From assembly GCA_026396375.1 (NCBI GenBank), contig JAPLWW010000096.1, forward strand, positions 1-23,076: DNA of 23,076 nt, read 5' to 3'. Each line of letters begins with the position of its first letter. The first letter of the stretch is position 1. Source of the stretch: Microcaldota archaeon (GTDB lineage: Archaea > Micrarchaeota > Micrarchaeia > Anstonellales > J096). This document shows, in pieces, positions 1-7,736 of the stretch. The notes under the pieces were generated by a model. The model searched no databases. It had not been told where the DNA came from and worked only from the letters and a program-made list of their open reading frames with translations. Both the position numbers and the translations under genes were made by a program.

Positions 1-1278
1 GCCGAATGTCCATGACTGGTTGAAAGGTCCTAAAGTTGCACTAACGCTTCCTTTGAAATAGTCTATTTGTTTAGTATTAAGTTCACATGCATGGCTCGGT
101 TGATTACCTATGCAATGATTGGTATTATCATCTGAATTGTTGTACCAATAAGAATTGACTGCGAAACCAGCATAATTGTATCCTATCAGTCCGCCGCCAT
201 TACTTCCAATTACTGCACCTGTCGCAAAAGAATTGGTTATAGCGTTATTATAAAGATATCCCACTAGTCCGCCAAAAGATGATGTTCCTGTTACGTTGCC
301 TGTCGCGTAGCAATTGGTTACAGAACCACCCTGTCCTAACAATCCACCAACATAATTAGTTCCGTTTACGTTGCCTGTCGCGTAGCAATTGGTTACAGAA
401 CCATCTGATAAACCTATTAGCCCGCCAACATATTCACTTCCTTTTACGTTGCATGTAGAAAAAGAATTACTTACAGGACCACCATAAGGAGCAGAATGCG
501 CTCCTATTAGTCCACCAACAATAGTATTGCCTGTTACGTTGCCTGTTGCGTAAGAATTGGTTACAGAAGCCTCTACGTTTCGTCCTACTAATCCACCAAC
601 TCTAGCAAATCCATTTATGTTTACATCTATCAATCCGACATTTTTGATTGTTGACCAACGAGTATATCCGAATAATCCAACACTATCTTGTGTTGATCTA
701 TTGATGTACAATCCTGTTATTGTATTATTTCTTCCATCAAAAGTTCCAGTGAAATAAGGACTGGCTGACCCTACTGGGTCGAATCCCATGTAGCTTGATG
801 ATGTTGCATTCCAGTTCCAGCCCGCAGTCTCAGAGCAGTCAAAGCTATTATTAAGCGAATAATTTGCGCCAAGATTATCTTTCATGCTTTGCAGCTCAGT
901 GCAGTTGGTTATCATATAAGGATTTCCCAAGGAGCCGTCTCCGCTCATTGATGTTGTTTCATAATTTCCTGAAGTCTTCGTCTTTGTTGCCGTTGTCGAG
1001 ATTGAGCCTGAATCTGAAGAAGAGCCTGTTTTTGTCGTTCCCCCTACATTATTAGTGGGAGTCTTTGCCTTTGAGCCTGTTTCCCCAATGGACGGGCTTC
1101 CGTATCCCGGGATGCAGGTGGGATCGTCGGGTGCGCAAGTCGAAAGGACATTGCTTCCGCCCGAGGAAAGCTGGATGGGGGATCCTGACTCAAAAAGCAC
1201 AAATGCAAGCCCTGCGAGGGCTACAACCATGATAATATAGATTCCATACATCCTGAATAAGCCATTCAAAGACAACAT
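1..1278 (-). CDS. GLUG-repeat surface protein, partial (C-terminus beyond window)
   Basis: An open frame on the minus strand runs without a stop from an ATG at 1278 to the left edge, giving the first 426 residues. Residues about 13-29 form a hydrophobic segment (IYIIMVVALAGLAFVLF), an N-terminal anchor or uncleaved signal. A Ser/Thr/Gly-rich linker (about 30-100) follows. A stretch containing SMSGDGSLGNPYMI and then NCTELQSM resembles the lead-in of bacterial and archaeal GLUG proteins. From about residue 225 to 375 there are six units of 25-30 residues of the form GGLVGxx..SVTNSYATGNVxG, the GLUG motif. In this family the repeats build an extracellular beta-structure, often in adhesins. The protein is probably on the outer face of the cell membrane. 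The specific ligand cannot be told. Confidence in the family is high; the full length is unknown. Confidence 0.88.
   Translation of the reverse strand, partial: MLSLNGLFRMYGIYIIMVVALAGLAFVLFESGSPIQLSSGGSNVLSTCAPDDPTCIPGYGSPSIGETGSKAKTPTNNVGGTTKTGSSSDSGSISTTATKTKTSGNYETTSMSGDGSLGNPYMITNCTELQSMKDNLGANYSLNNSFDCSETAGWNWNATSSSYMGFDPVGSASPYFTGTFDGRNNTITGLYINRSTQDSVGLFGYTRWSTIKNVGLIDVNINGFARVGGLVGRNVEASVTNSYATGNVTGNTIVGGLIGAHSAPYGGPVSNSFSTCNVKGSEYVGGLIGLSDGSVTNCYATGNVNGTNYVGGLLGQGGSVTNCYATGNVTGTSSFGGLVGYLYNNAITNSFATGAVIGSNGGGLIGYNYAGFAVNSYWYNNSDDNTNHCIGNQPSHACELNTKQIDYFKGSVSATLGPFNQSWTFG
180..600 (-). repeat. Tandem GLUG-coding repeats
   Basis: Units coding GG(L)(V/I)G recur at about 191, 269, 344, 422, 512 and 593, spaced 75-90 bp and always a multiple of three. 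Two neighbouring units share an identical 38-bp stretch (291-328 and 366-403), so recent duplication or gene conversion between units is likely. The other units are diverged at DNA level. Confidence 0.8.
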
Positions 1279-1301
1279 GTACCTATTTTAGTATAAAAGG
1301 G

Positions 1302-1309
1302 TTTAAAAA
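1302..1309 (-). promoter_or_regulatory. TATA-like box for the GLUG gene
   Basis: The minus strand reads TTTTTAAA here, centred about 27 bp upstream of the ATG at 1278. That spacing fits a leaderless archaeal transcript. A second A/T tract lies at 1291-1300 but is too close to the start. Confidence 0.5.
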
Positions 1310-1377
1310 CATGGATTTCCTGCGAGGATATTCTATATATATTCCATCGGCATTCCCTTCTATGTTCCCTTGCCGCT

Positions 1378-1425
1378 GTTAACATCATGTTAACATTTAA
1401 AAATGTTTGTTAATAAGGTATTAAC
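1378..1425. promoter_or_regulatory. Cluster of three inverted repeats around a TATA-like box (putative operator)
   Basis: Three perfect inverted repeats lie end to end just before the ATG at 1426: GTTAACAT-C-ATGTTAAC (1378-1394), AACATTT-AA-AAATGTT (1392-1407) and GTTAATA-AGG-TATTAAC (1409-1425). The first and third share the half-site GTTAA. The middle one contains the TATA-like TTTAAAAA (1396-1403), which is centred about 26 bp upstream of the start codon. Binding of a protein here would be expected to block the promoter of the 92-aa gene and cdc48. The regulator is not identified. Confidence 0.5.
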
Positions 1426-1704
1426 ATGATACGAAGAAGCATTGTGATATCCATAAGGAATGCTCCTCAAGCAAGAAAAGAAAATAGTGATCTTGAGGAA
1501 TTCTCGCAGATGCTCAATATGATGTCAAGGAGAGACACTCACGGCACCAGGAATGTTGACGGAAGGTATGTGATGGAAAGCGAAAGCATGGAGCAGTACA
1601 TCAACAGATTGGAAAAGGAGGCGGAAGAAACGTTTACAGTATTGAGGCAATTGGCCAAAAGCATAGACAAGAAATACGCAAGGAGGGAAATAAAAATTAA
1701 ATAA
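1426..1704 (+). CDS. Small protein of unknown function, first gene of the cdc48 operon
   Basis: The 92-residue protein is not recognised. It is charged and probably helical, with a coiled-coil-like second half (MEQYINRLEKEAEETFTVLRQ) and a basic C-terminus (KKYARREIKIK). No helix-turn-helix, metal motif or membrane segment is seen. The ATG at 1426 follows a TATA-like box by about 26 bp with no ribosome binding site, so the message is probably leaderless. The stop codon at 1702-1704 directly abuts the first possible ATG of cdc48, so translation is likely coupled. An AGGAGGG stretch at 1681-1687 near its end may serve the next gene. It could be a Cdc48 cofactor or the regulator of the operon; both are guesses from position. 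Confidence 0.7.
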   Translation: MIRRSIVISIRNAPQARKENSDLEEFSQMLNMMSRRDTHGTRNVDGRYVMESESMEQYINRLEKEAEETFTVLRQLAKSIDKKYARREIKIK

Positions 1705-4374
1705 ATGGTGGAAAAAATGGCAGACGAAAAAAATATAATACTCAAGGTTTCTGAATCTTTGAGAAGCGATGTTGGAAGGAGCATTGCAAGGCTTGATTCA
1801 AAGGCAAGGAAAGAGCTCAGCCTTTCAGTCGGGGATTTCATAAGGCTGGCTGGAAAAAGGCAGACAATAGCGATAGTGTGGCCTGCGCATCCTGAGGACG
1901 AGGGATTGGATATTATCAGAATAGATGGAATCCTGAGGAACAATGCAGGCGTGGGGATAGGAGAAAAGGTCAAGGTGTTCAAGACAGAGATAAAGGAGGC
2001 TTCAAGGATAATCCTGGCACCTAAGGAGCAGATAAGATATAGTCCGGAGCTTGAGGATTATGTGCATAAAAGGCTGATCAACAGGCCCATGATAAAGGGG
2101 GACATGATACCGATAGGGGTTTTTGGAACTGCGCTTCCGCTTTCTGTTGTGCAGACGCAACCGCAAGGAGCGATAATAGTCACTGAAGCAACGCAAATCT
2201 CGATAAAATCAGAGCCTGAAAAGACAGACGAAAGAATACCCACTGTGACATATGAGGACATTGGAGGGCTGGGGGAGCCGATACAGAAGATCAGGGAGAT
2301 GGTCGAGATACCAATGAGGCATCCTGAGCTGTTCGAAAGATTGGGGATAGAGCCTCCGAAAGGGGTTTTGCTTTACGGGACTCCTGGAACAGGAAAGACA
2401 TTGTTGGCAAAGGCAGTTGCAAACGAAAGCGACGCTTCCTTCTATTATATAGGGGGGCCTGAAATAGTGAGCAAGTATGTTGGGGAAAGCGAGCAGAAAT
2501 TAAGGAAGATTTTCGAGGACGCGGAAAAGAGCGCGCCAAGCATAATATTCATTGACGAGATAGACGCGATAGCGCCAAAAAGGGAGGAAAGCCAGGGGGA
2601 GGTGGAAAGAAGGATGGTCTCCCAGCTTTTGACGCTGATGGACGGGCTGAAGAACAGGGGCCAGGTGGTTGTCATTGGAGCGACAAACAGGCCGGAAACG
2701 ATAGATCCTGCATTGAGGAGGCCAGGAAGGTTTGACAGGGAGATAGAGATAAGCGTGCCTGACAAGGCGGGAAGAAGGGAGATACTGGAGATACATATGA
2801 GGAACGTTCCGCTTGATGCGATGCCTCCAAGGCCGGACTTGACCGCAAAGCTGATAATAAGCTCGATTGTTGATAGCTATCCTGAAAAAAAGGAAATGAT
2901 AAACGATAACAAGAAGGACATTGAGAAGCTCCTGAACATCCTTTGCTCAAGGGAAGCGATAGCCTCTGTCTATTCCAGCATGATAATGGAGGAGACAAAG
3001 GAAAAGGCGGAGATAAATCCGGATATGCTGTACTCGAAGCTGGCCGCAGGGTCAATAGTGAAGTATGCCGTGACAAAGGCGATGAAAAAAGGCAATCCCG
3101 AGGAAAAATACTCTGTTGACATCAACAAGGTGATAGACACCAACATCATAATCGGGGACATCAACCAGGCGATAAAGAGGATAAAATCAAACGATGCGTT
3201 TGAATTTCCTGATATGATCAACAACAGGCAGGTGATGCAGGAGATGGGGACAATGGTCTCGTCATTGAAATCAAATGAGGAGTTCAGCTCATCTTTGTCA
3301 AAGCTGATTTCATCTGCATTGATAGACGAAATGGCGCAGATGACCTACGGATACACTGGAGCCGACATGTCAGCGCTGGTGAAAGAATCTGCGATAAAGG
3401 CATTGAGGAGGATACTTCCTGAGCTTAACATCGAAAATGTTGACGAGCAGATCTCTGAAGAGATGCTTGAGAAGATAAATGTCACAACAGAGGATTTCTT
3501 CAGCGCGCTGAATGAGATACAGCCTTCCGCATTGCGCGAGCTGTATATTGAAAGGCCGAATGTCAAATGGGACGACATAGGGGGATTGGACGGGATAAAG
3601 GCTGAGCTGAAGGAGGCTGTTGAGCTGCCTTTGAAGAATCCAGAGATATTCGAAGAGATTGGAATAAGGGCTCTGAAAGGGGTTCTTCTTTTCGGAGTCC
3701 CTGGAACCGGGAAAACTCTTTTGGCAAAGGCTGTTGCAAGCGAAAGCGACGCCAACTTTGTGGCGATAAACGGTCCGGAAGTTCTTAGCAAATGGGTGGG
3801 GGAAAGCGAGAAAGCAGTAAGGGAGATATTCAGGAAGGCAAGGCTGTCCTCTCCTTGCATAATATTCATTGACGAGATAGATGCCATAGCCCCGAAAAGA
3901 GGAAGCGGAGACGAGGGAACCAAGGTCACTGAAAGGATGGTCAACACCCTGCTTACTGAGATGGACGGCATAAGGGGGCTGAACAGCGTGTTTGTCATTG
4001 GAGCTACCAACAGGCCGGATATCCTGGACACTGCATTGCTTAGGGCAGGAAGGTTCGACAAGATAATAGAGATTCCTTTGCCTGATGAAAATTCAAGAAG
4101 AAGCATTCTTGAAATACACACCAGAAGGATGGCTTTGGCCAAGGACATAAACAAGGAAGAGATAGTGAAAATGACAGGGGGATTCAGCGGGGCCGACATT
4201 GAGAATTTGGTTAGGGAAGCAGGGATGAACGCCATAAGGAGGCTGCAGAGCCAGAAGGGAAAGAAGGAGAGGAACGTGAGGATGGACGACTTCATGGAGG
4301 CATTTAAAAACATAAGGCCGCCAATGAAGTTCAAGGAGGGTTCCAAAAAATCAAAGGAGGAGATGTACGGATGA
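1705..4374 (+). CDS. cdc48: Cdc48/VAT-family double AAA+ ATPase with a large insertion in D1
   Basis: Cdc48 (VAT) is a hexameric unfoldase that pulls apart ubiquitin-like-tagged or damaged proteins and can feed the proteasome. The 889 residues show the N-terminal substrate/cofactor domain (about 1-180), D1 with Walker A GTPGTGKT (225-232), Walker B IIFIDE (280-285) and arginine fingers in RRPGRFD (338-344), and D2 with Walker A GVPGTGKT (664-671), Walker B FIDE (721-724) and RAGRFD. Usual archaeal length is about 730-760. The surplus is about 160 residues inserted at 371-541, after ILEIHMRNVPL and before the D1 helical lid (MTYGYTGADMSALVKESA). The last residues, MYG, fit the hydrophobic-Tyr-any pattern used for proteasome docking. 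The start may be ATG 1705 or ATG 1717 (MADEKN). Function is confident; the role of the insert is unknown. Confidence 0.96.
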   Translation: MVEKMADEKNIILKVSESLRSDVGRSIARLDSKARKELSLSVGDFIRLAGKRQTIAIVWPAHPEDEGLDIIRIDGILRNNAGVGIGEKVKVFKTEIKEASRIILAPKEQIRYSPELEDYVHKRLINRPMIKGDMIPIGVFGTALPLSVVQTQPQGAIIVTEATQISIKSEPEKTDERIPTVTYEDIGGLGEPIQKIREMVEIPMRHPELFERLGIEPPKGVLLYGTPGTGKTLLAKAVANESDASFYYIGGPEIVSKYVGESEQKLRKIFEDAEKSAPSIIFIDEIDAIAPKREESQGEVERRMVSQLLTLMDGLKNRGQVVVIGATNRPETIDPALRRPGRFDREIEISVPDKAGRREILEIHMRNVPLDAMPPRPDLTAKLIISSIVDSYPEKKEMINDNKKDIEKLLNILCSREAIASVYSSMIMEETKEKAEINPDMLYSKLAAGSIVKYAVTKAMKKGNPEEKYSVDINKVIDTNIIIGDINQAIKRIKSNDAFEFPDMINNRQVMQEMGTMVSSLKSNEEFSSSLSKLISSALIDEMAQMTYGYTGADMSALVKESAIKALRRILPELNIENVDEQISEEMLEKINVTTEDFFSALNEIQPSALRELYIERPNVKWDDIGGLDGIKAELKEAVELPLKNPEIFEEIGIRALKGVLLFGVPGTGKTLLAKAVASESDANFVAINGPEVLSKWVGESEKAVREIFRKARLSSPCIIFIDEIDAIAPKRGSGDEGTKVTERMVNTLLTEMDGIRGLNSVFVIGATNRPDILDTALLRAGRFDKIIEIPLPDENSRRSILEIHTRRMALAKDINKEEIVKMTGGFSGADIENLVREAGMNAIRRLQSQKGKKERNVRMDDFMEAFKNIRPPMKFKEGSKKSKEEMYG

Positions 4375-4751
4375 TGTTCAAGAAGATATTGGCTTTGTTT
4401 TTCTTTTTCATAGGAGTGTCGTTGATAGTGTTTTCGCTGTATCCGGGAATGGATATTATAGCATTGCTGAAAATGCTTGCGCTTTCTTTGGGAGCGACAA
4501 TAATGATAAACTTCATCTATGACAAGGTAATATCAGTAAAAGTCCATGACAGGGTCGTTGTTGTCTCCAACTCATTCTATCCTGCGATATTCGGCAAGCA
4601 CGGAATAGTCACCCACATGTCAAGGAACAGGAAGGAAGTGAAAGTGAAACTGGACGACGGGGAGGAGGTTTTCGGGATTGTGGAAAGCAACGAGACGATG
4701 TTCTCGCCACCTGTTGTAAGGGCGGTCTATTCCGAAAGGAAAGTGGACTGA
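4371..4751 (+). CDS. Small membrane protein with a KOW-like cytosolic tail
   Basis: The gene overlaps the cdc48 stop by four bases (ATGA), so translation is coupled. The 126-residue product has two hydrophobic helices (about 4-24, ILALFFFFIGVSLIVFSLY, and about 29-50, LLKMLALSLGATIMINFIY). A roughly 75-residue beta-rich tail follows, containing DRVVVVSNSFYPAIFGKHGI, then VKVKLDDGEEVFGIV. That tail resembles KOW/SH3-like barrels, but the match is weak. I do not recognise a named family. The position right behind cdc48 allows a membrane-linked partner role, which is inference only. Confidence 0.75.
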   Translation: MMFKKILALFFFFIGVSLIVFSLYPGMDIIALLKMLALSLGATIMINFIYDKVISVKVHDRVVVVSNSFYPAIFGKHGIVTHMSRNRKEVKVKLDDGEEVFGIVESNETMFSPPVVRAVYSERKVD

Positions 4752-5324
4752 ATGGATCTTGGAAAGCTCATCGCAAAAGGATCCGAGGCTGAGATCTATT
4801 CTAATGAAGATAAAATAATAAAATTCAGGAACAGGAAGGATTACAGGATAAAGGAAATAGATGAAGCATTGAGGAAGGAAAGGAACAGGAGAGAGGCAAG
4901 GATGCTGAAAAAGGCAAGGGAGATCGGCCTTCCGGTTCCCAATGTCATAAAAGAGGAAAAGGACTATTTCATAATGGAAAAGATAGATGGGAAAAAGGCA
5001 GAATCCTCAATCGAGACTGCAAAGCATATAGGAGAGGCCTTGGCAAAACTGCATAATAACGGGATAATCCATGGGGATTTGACTCCTTATAACATGATAA
5101 TCAGGAAAAACAAGTATCATATAATTGATTTTGGGCTTAGCTTTTTTTCCAATAGGATAGAGGACAGGGCGGATGATCTGCTTACATCATATTACTCATT
5201 AAGGGAGCATGAAAAAACCCTGTTCAGCTCTTATGAAAAAAACAGCAAGGACGGGAAGGAAGTCGTCAAAAGGATGGAAAAGATAAAGGGAAGGGTCAGG
5301 TATGCCAATGACAAGGGATGCTAA
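4752..5324 (+). CDS. bud32: Kae1-associated serine/threonine kinase/ATPase Bud32
   Basis: Bud32 is the small atypical kinase of the KEOPS complex, which works with Kae1 in making the universal tRNA t6A37 modification. In the 190 residues, the glycine-rich loop is AKGSEAEIY (8-16), the ATP lysine is K24 in IIKFR, the catalytic loop is HGDLTPYNMI (107-116, D109 and N114), and the metal motif DFG lies at 126-128. The C-terminal VVKRMEKIKGRVRY matches the usual Bud32 end. It is a stand-alone gene; many euryarchaea fuse it to Kae1, and no kae1 is seen in this window. The ATG directly follows the stop of the upstream gene. The 3' end overlaps the next gene by 23 bp. Identification is strong. Confidence 0.95.
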   Translation: MDLGKLIAKGSEAEIYSNEDKIIKFRNRKDYRIKEIDEALRKERNRREARMLKKAREIGLPVPNVIKEEKDYFIMEKIDGKKAESSIETAKHIGEALAKLHNNGIIHGDLTPYNMIIRKNKYHIIDFGLSFFSNRIEDRADDLLTSYYSLREHEKTLFSSYEKNSKDGKEVVKRMEKIKGRVRYANDKGC

Positions 5325-5625
5325 AGGCCAGGTTTCATTGTCCTTCATAGCCTCATTTGCAGCGATCGTCATTGTTGTCTTCATAATGTTCCAAGGGTTA
5401 TTGCTGTCATCCCAAAATATAACAGGCGGCATAGAGGAGATAGGCAATAAGGTCTCGTGCAAGGAAAATGCGATAGCGTACAACATCTGGAAGATGGGGA
5501 TTCCCGGAAGCTCGACATTCTACTCAAAAAAGACAATGGTAGTTGACAACGAGAGCCAGTATGTGATATGCGGAGATTACAAAGAGGAAATAATGGGCAA
5601 TCAGAATGAAAGGAACTGGATATAG
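5302..5625 (+). CDS. Type IV pilin-like protein with class III signal peptide
   Basis: The 107-residue protein begins MPMTRDAKGQVSLSF followed by IASFAAIVIVVFIMF. A charged n-region ending in KG, then Q-V-S and a long hydrophobic helix, is the hallmark of archaeal class III signal peptides cut by prepilin peptidase between Gly and Gln. The Glu often found at position +5 of the mature protein is absent. The remainder (NITGGIEEIGNKVSC and so on) is a short exposed domain with two cysteines. The ATG at 5302 or the one at 5308 may be the true start; both keep the signal. It overlaps bud32 by 23 bp and the next pilin-like gene by 20 bp. Its role in a pilus or adhesion filament is inferred. Confidence 0.8.
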   Translation: MPMTRDAKGQVSLSFIASFAAIVIVVFIMFQGLLLSSQNITGGIEEIGNKVSCKENAIAYNIWKMGIPGSSTFYSKKTMVVDNESQYVICGDYKEEIMGNQNERNWI

Positions 5626-5959
5626 GGGAATTTTCACTATTGATGCGCTGGTCACGCTGATACCGATAATGATAATTGCATACATCGGGATAACGTCATT
5701 CTCAATGAGGGCGCAGGCAACCAACAGCCTATACCAGGACAATGCCATGCTTAATTTGGTAGAGGTATCCGATTACATGATCAGGAAAACGGCAGTCTGC
5801 GAAAACTCCATGTGCCACATGAACTGGATAAATGGAATAGAAGAGAGCAAGGGATATTACACAGGATTCAGTCCATTGGAAAGCTCAAGCTGCATATATC
5901 GAATAGTCAATTACCAGACCAGCGACGACATAAGGAAACTCTATTTTTGCAAACGGTAA
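5606..5959 (+). CDS. Second type IV pilin-like protein
   Basis: The 117-residue protein starts MKGTGYRGIFTIDALVTLIP and continues through a hydrophobic helix (IMIIAYIGI). RG before I-F-T-I-D fits a prepilin peptidase site with an acidic residue at +5, although the sequence is less canonical than its upstream neighbour. The exposed part has four cysteines (CENSMC, SSSCIYR, LYFCKR), which could form two disulfides outside the cell. The gene overlaps its upstream neighbour by 20 bp, so the two are translated together and may act as a pair of minor pilins. It ends 9 bp from the convergent protease gene. Family assignment is moderate. Confidence 0.7.
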   Translation: MKGTGYRGIFTIDALVTLIPIMIIAYIGITSFSMRAQATNSLYQDNAMLNLVEVSDYMIRKTAVCENSMCHMNWINGIEESKGYYTGFSPLESSSCIYRIVNYQTSDDIRKLYFCKR

Positions 5960-5968
5960 AAGGCTAAA

Positions 5969-7714
5969 TCATTTTGTTACTCTTATGATCAGGCTTTTGG
6001 ATTTCTTATTCTCCATGATCAGGCGGGCGATGTAATTTCCTTCGGCTATCCTTGACGTGTCCCAAACGAAAGTGTCCGGCTTGTTCCTGTTCAGCTTCAT
6101 TATTGCCCTGCCTTTCATGTCATAAATGGCGCATTCTGCTGCTCCGGCAGCGATAATTGAGTATCCTAAACCTGTTTTCTTGATCAATGGCGCTGGAAAA
6201 ACATCGATTTTCGGCATTATTTTGGCTCCAGTTGTTGAGCGGTAATCATATACCCCTGTCTTTACATCAAAAGTTACGGACGTAATTTCTGTGTTGTCTG
6301 CGCTGAATACTATTTTAGTTACTCCGCCTGTCTCATCTTTAGCGCCATAGCATCTGGCTCCCAGGGTTTTGGCAACGAATTCAGCCAGATTCATGCTTCC
6401 GATATCCTGTGCTGTGCCGCATGCATTGAGAACAACATCGCACCTGTCATTAAGGAGAGGTTTCATCTGGTTTAGCAGGTTTTCATCCCCTACATCCAGA
6501 GCTTCCGGAATAACTGATAATTTGGCAGTGCGTTTCATCATAACGGCTCTAGGCTGTCCATGGCCGTTTATCATCAAAAATGAGAATTTTTTGCCAAGCC
6601 TTGCTGACGTTTCCTTCATCATCGCAACCATATTCTCATCTGTTCCGGGTTCTATCGCCCTTATGTCAAAATCCTTGTAATCTGCTGCCTTAAACGCCAA
6701 ATTTTGGAAATTCACTCCCCATGGTCTTTTGGTAAATACCATAAATATTATCGGTTTGCCAGTTGCTTTTCCTCTATCACTATAAAGATGTTCAATGACT
6801 TCATCTGGATAATTGCCGAATTGCGTGATGTTGGTATCCTGAAAAAGCGTCTTTATTATAGGTTCTCCAGGATGTCTGTGCGAAATGTCGTAAATTTTCT
6901 GGTAAGTTTTTTCATAGGGTGTTTCTGGCGATTGAGATTTCATTTCGTTAATAAGCGCCGAATCAAGCCCGAATAAGGAATGGAATTCCGGTTTGTCGGC
7001 ATATTCAGGATTCATAAAGCACCATCTACAGATGAATCCTCCTATTATGGATTTTGTATTATCTTCAACATTAGGACTGTTGAATATGGGAATGGTTGCT
7101 GAGGATAAGTCATCGATAAGTTTTTCAGAGGGTTCATATCTAGGAAGGTCACTCGAGTAAACTGAAAATATGTTATTGATAATTTTGATGGATGAATTGC
7201 ACAATGGCGTGTATTTCTCATTAGTAGAGGTATTGATAAGGGGAAGAACTGAATTTATCAGAATATTATTGGTTTCCTGCAAAAATACCAGCATGCCAGT
7301 CATCCCTTCAAGCAATTGAATACATTCGTTCAGATTACGATAGGAATCGCTTCCTTCAGGAGGAAAAGAATATTCTTTTGGATCTCCATATAATTTTATT
7401 CTGGTTGCAATGGCCTTTGCCATTTCATCAAGAACTCCCTGAGGATTCTGTCTTATAAAATATATCGAACTTGCCACCTGATCCTCGGTGCTTTTCGGAT
7501 CCTTTAGTATGGAAATGCTCTCATCAAAGATTGGATCTGTCGTTGGTGCAGTTTTCGCCAGCGTTTTGTGAGCAGGAACAATCTGAGAAACAGAAACGCC
7601 TTTTGGCTTCAGCACCACTGCCTCTGCTGTCTTTGCAGGCACAACAGCTTGCTTCTGCGCCTTTGCGACTTTCTTCTCCGCCTTCTCTACGTCCCTAGCC
7701 ATTTTGTGTACCAT
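5969..7714 (-). CDS. Caspase-like (clan CD) cysteine protease candidate with FlgD/T9SS-sorting-like C-terminus
   Basis: The 581 residues divide into a Lys/Ala/Val-rich start (about 8-60), a helical region (about 60-315), an alpha/beta core (about 318-475) and a C-terminal beta domain (about 510-581). The core shows strand PIIFMVF, then FSFLMINGHG with His385, then CDVVLNACGT with Cys432, followed by NLAEFVAKTLGARCYGAKD. This His-Gly plus A-Cys pattern is typical of caspase, CHAT and C25 folds. The C-terminal segment (CAIYDMKGRAIMKL, FVWDTSRIAEGNYIARL) looks like the FlgD Ig-like/type A sorting domain of secreted bacterial proteins. No signal peptide is visible, so it is probably cytosolic. 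The start may be 7714 or 7702. Arginine codons include AGA and some CGN, unlike the AGG-rich neighbours. Substrate is unknown. Confidence 0.75.
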   Translation of the reverse strand: MVHKMARDVEKAEKKVAKAQKQAVVPAKTAEAVVLKPKGVSVSQIVPAHKTLAKTAPTTDPIFDESISILKDPKSTEDQVASSIYFIRQNPQGVLDEMAKAIATRIKLYGDPKEYSFPPEGSDSYRNLNECIQLLEGMTGMLVFLQETNNILINSVLPLINTSTNEKYTPLCNSSIKIINNIFSVYSSDLPRYEPSEKLIDDLSSATIPIFNSPNVEDNTKSIIGGFICRWCFMNPEYADKPEFHSLFGLDSALINEMKSQSPETPYEKTYQKIYDISHRHPGEPIIKTLFQDTNITQFGNYPDEVIEHLYSDRGKATGKPIIFMVFTKRPWGVNFQNLAFKAADYKDFDIRAIEPGTDENMVAMMKETSARLGKKFSFLMINGHGQPRAVMMKRTAKLSVIPEALDVGDENLLNQMKPLLNDRCDVVLNACGTAQDIGSMNLAEFVAKTLGARCYGAKDETGGVTKIVFSADNTEITSVTFDVKTGVYDYRSTTGAKIMPKIDVFPAPLIKKTGLGYSIIAAGAAECAIYDMKGRAIMKLNRNKPDTFVWDTSRIAEGNYIARLIMENKKSKSLIIRVTK

Positions 7715-7736
7715 GGATATTATTCGTGATACTTTT

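Noticed and set aside
180..600. CRISPR-like direct repeats with 75-90 bp spacing
   Set aside because: Spacing is always a multiple of three, the spacers are related to each other, and the minus strand codes GLUG repeats through the whole stretch.
2815..3330. Intein in Cdc48
   Set aside because: The insert lacks a Cys/Ser start, a His-Asn end and endonuclease motifs, and is not at an ATP-binding motif where inteins usually sit.
3345..4346. Minus-strand open frame of 333 codons inside cdc48
   Set aside because: It is a shadow of the D2 domain, whose plus-strand motifs are unmistakable.
5957..5972. Terminators between convergent genes at 5959/5969 and 13360/13394
   Set aside because: Only short T-runs without a stem are seen, so no terminator can be called with support.
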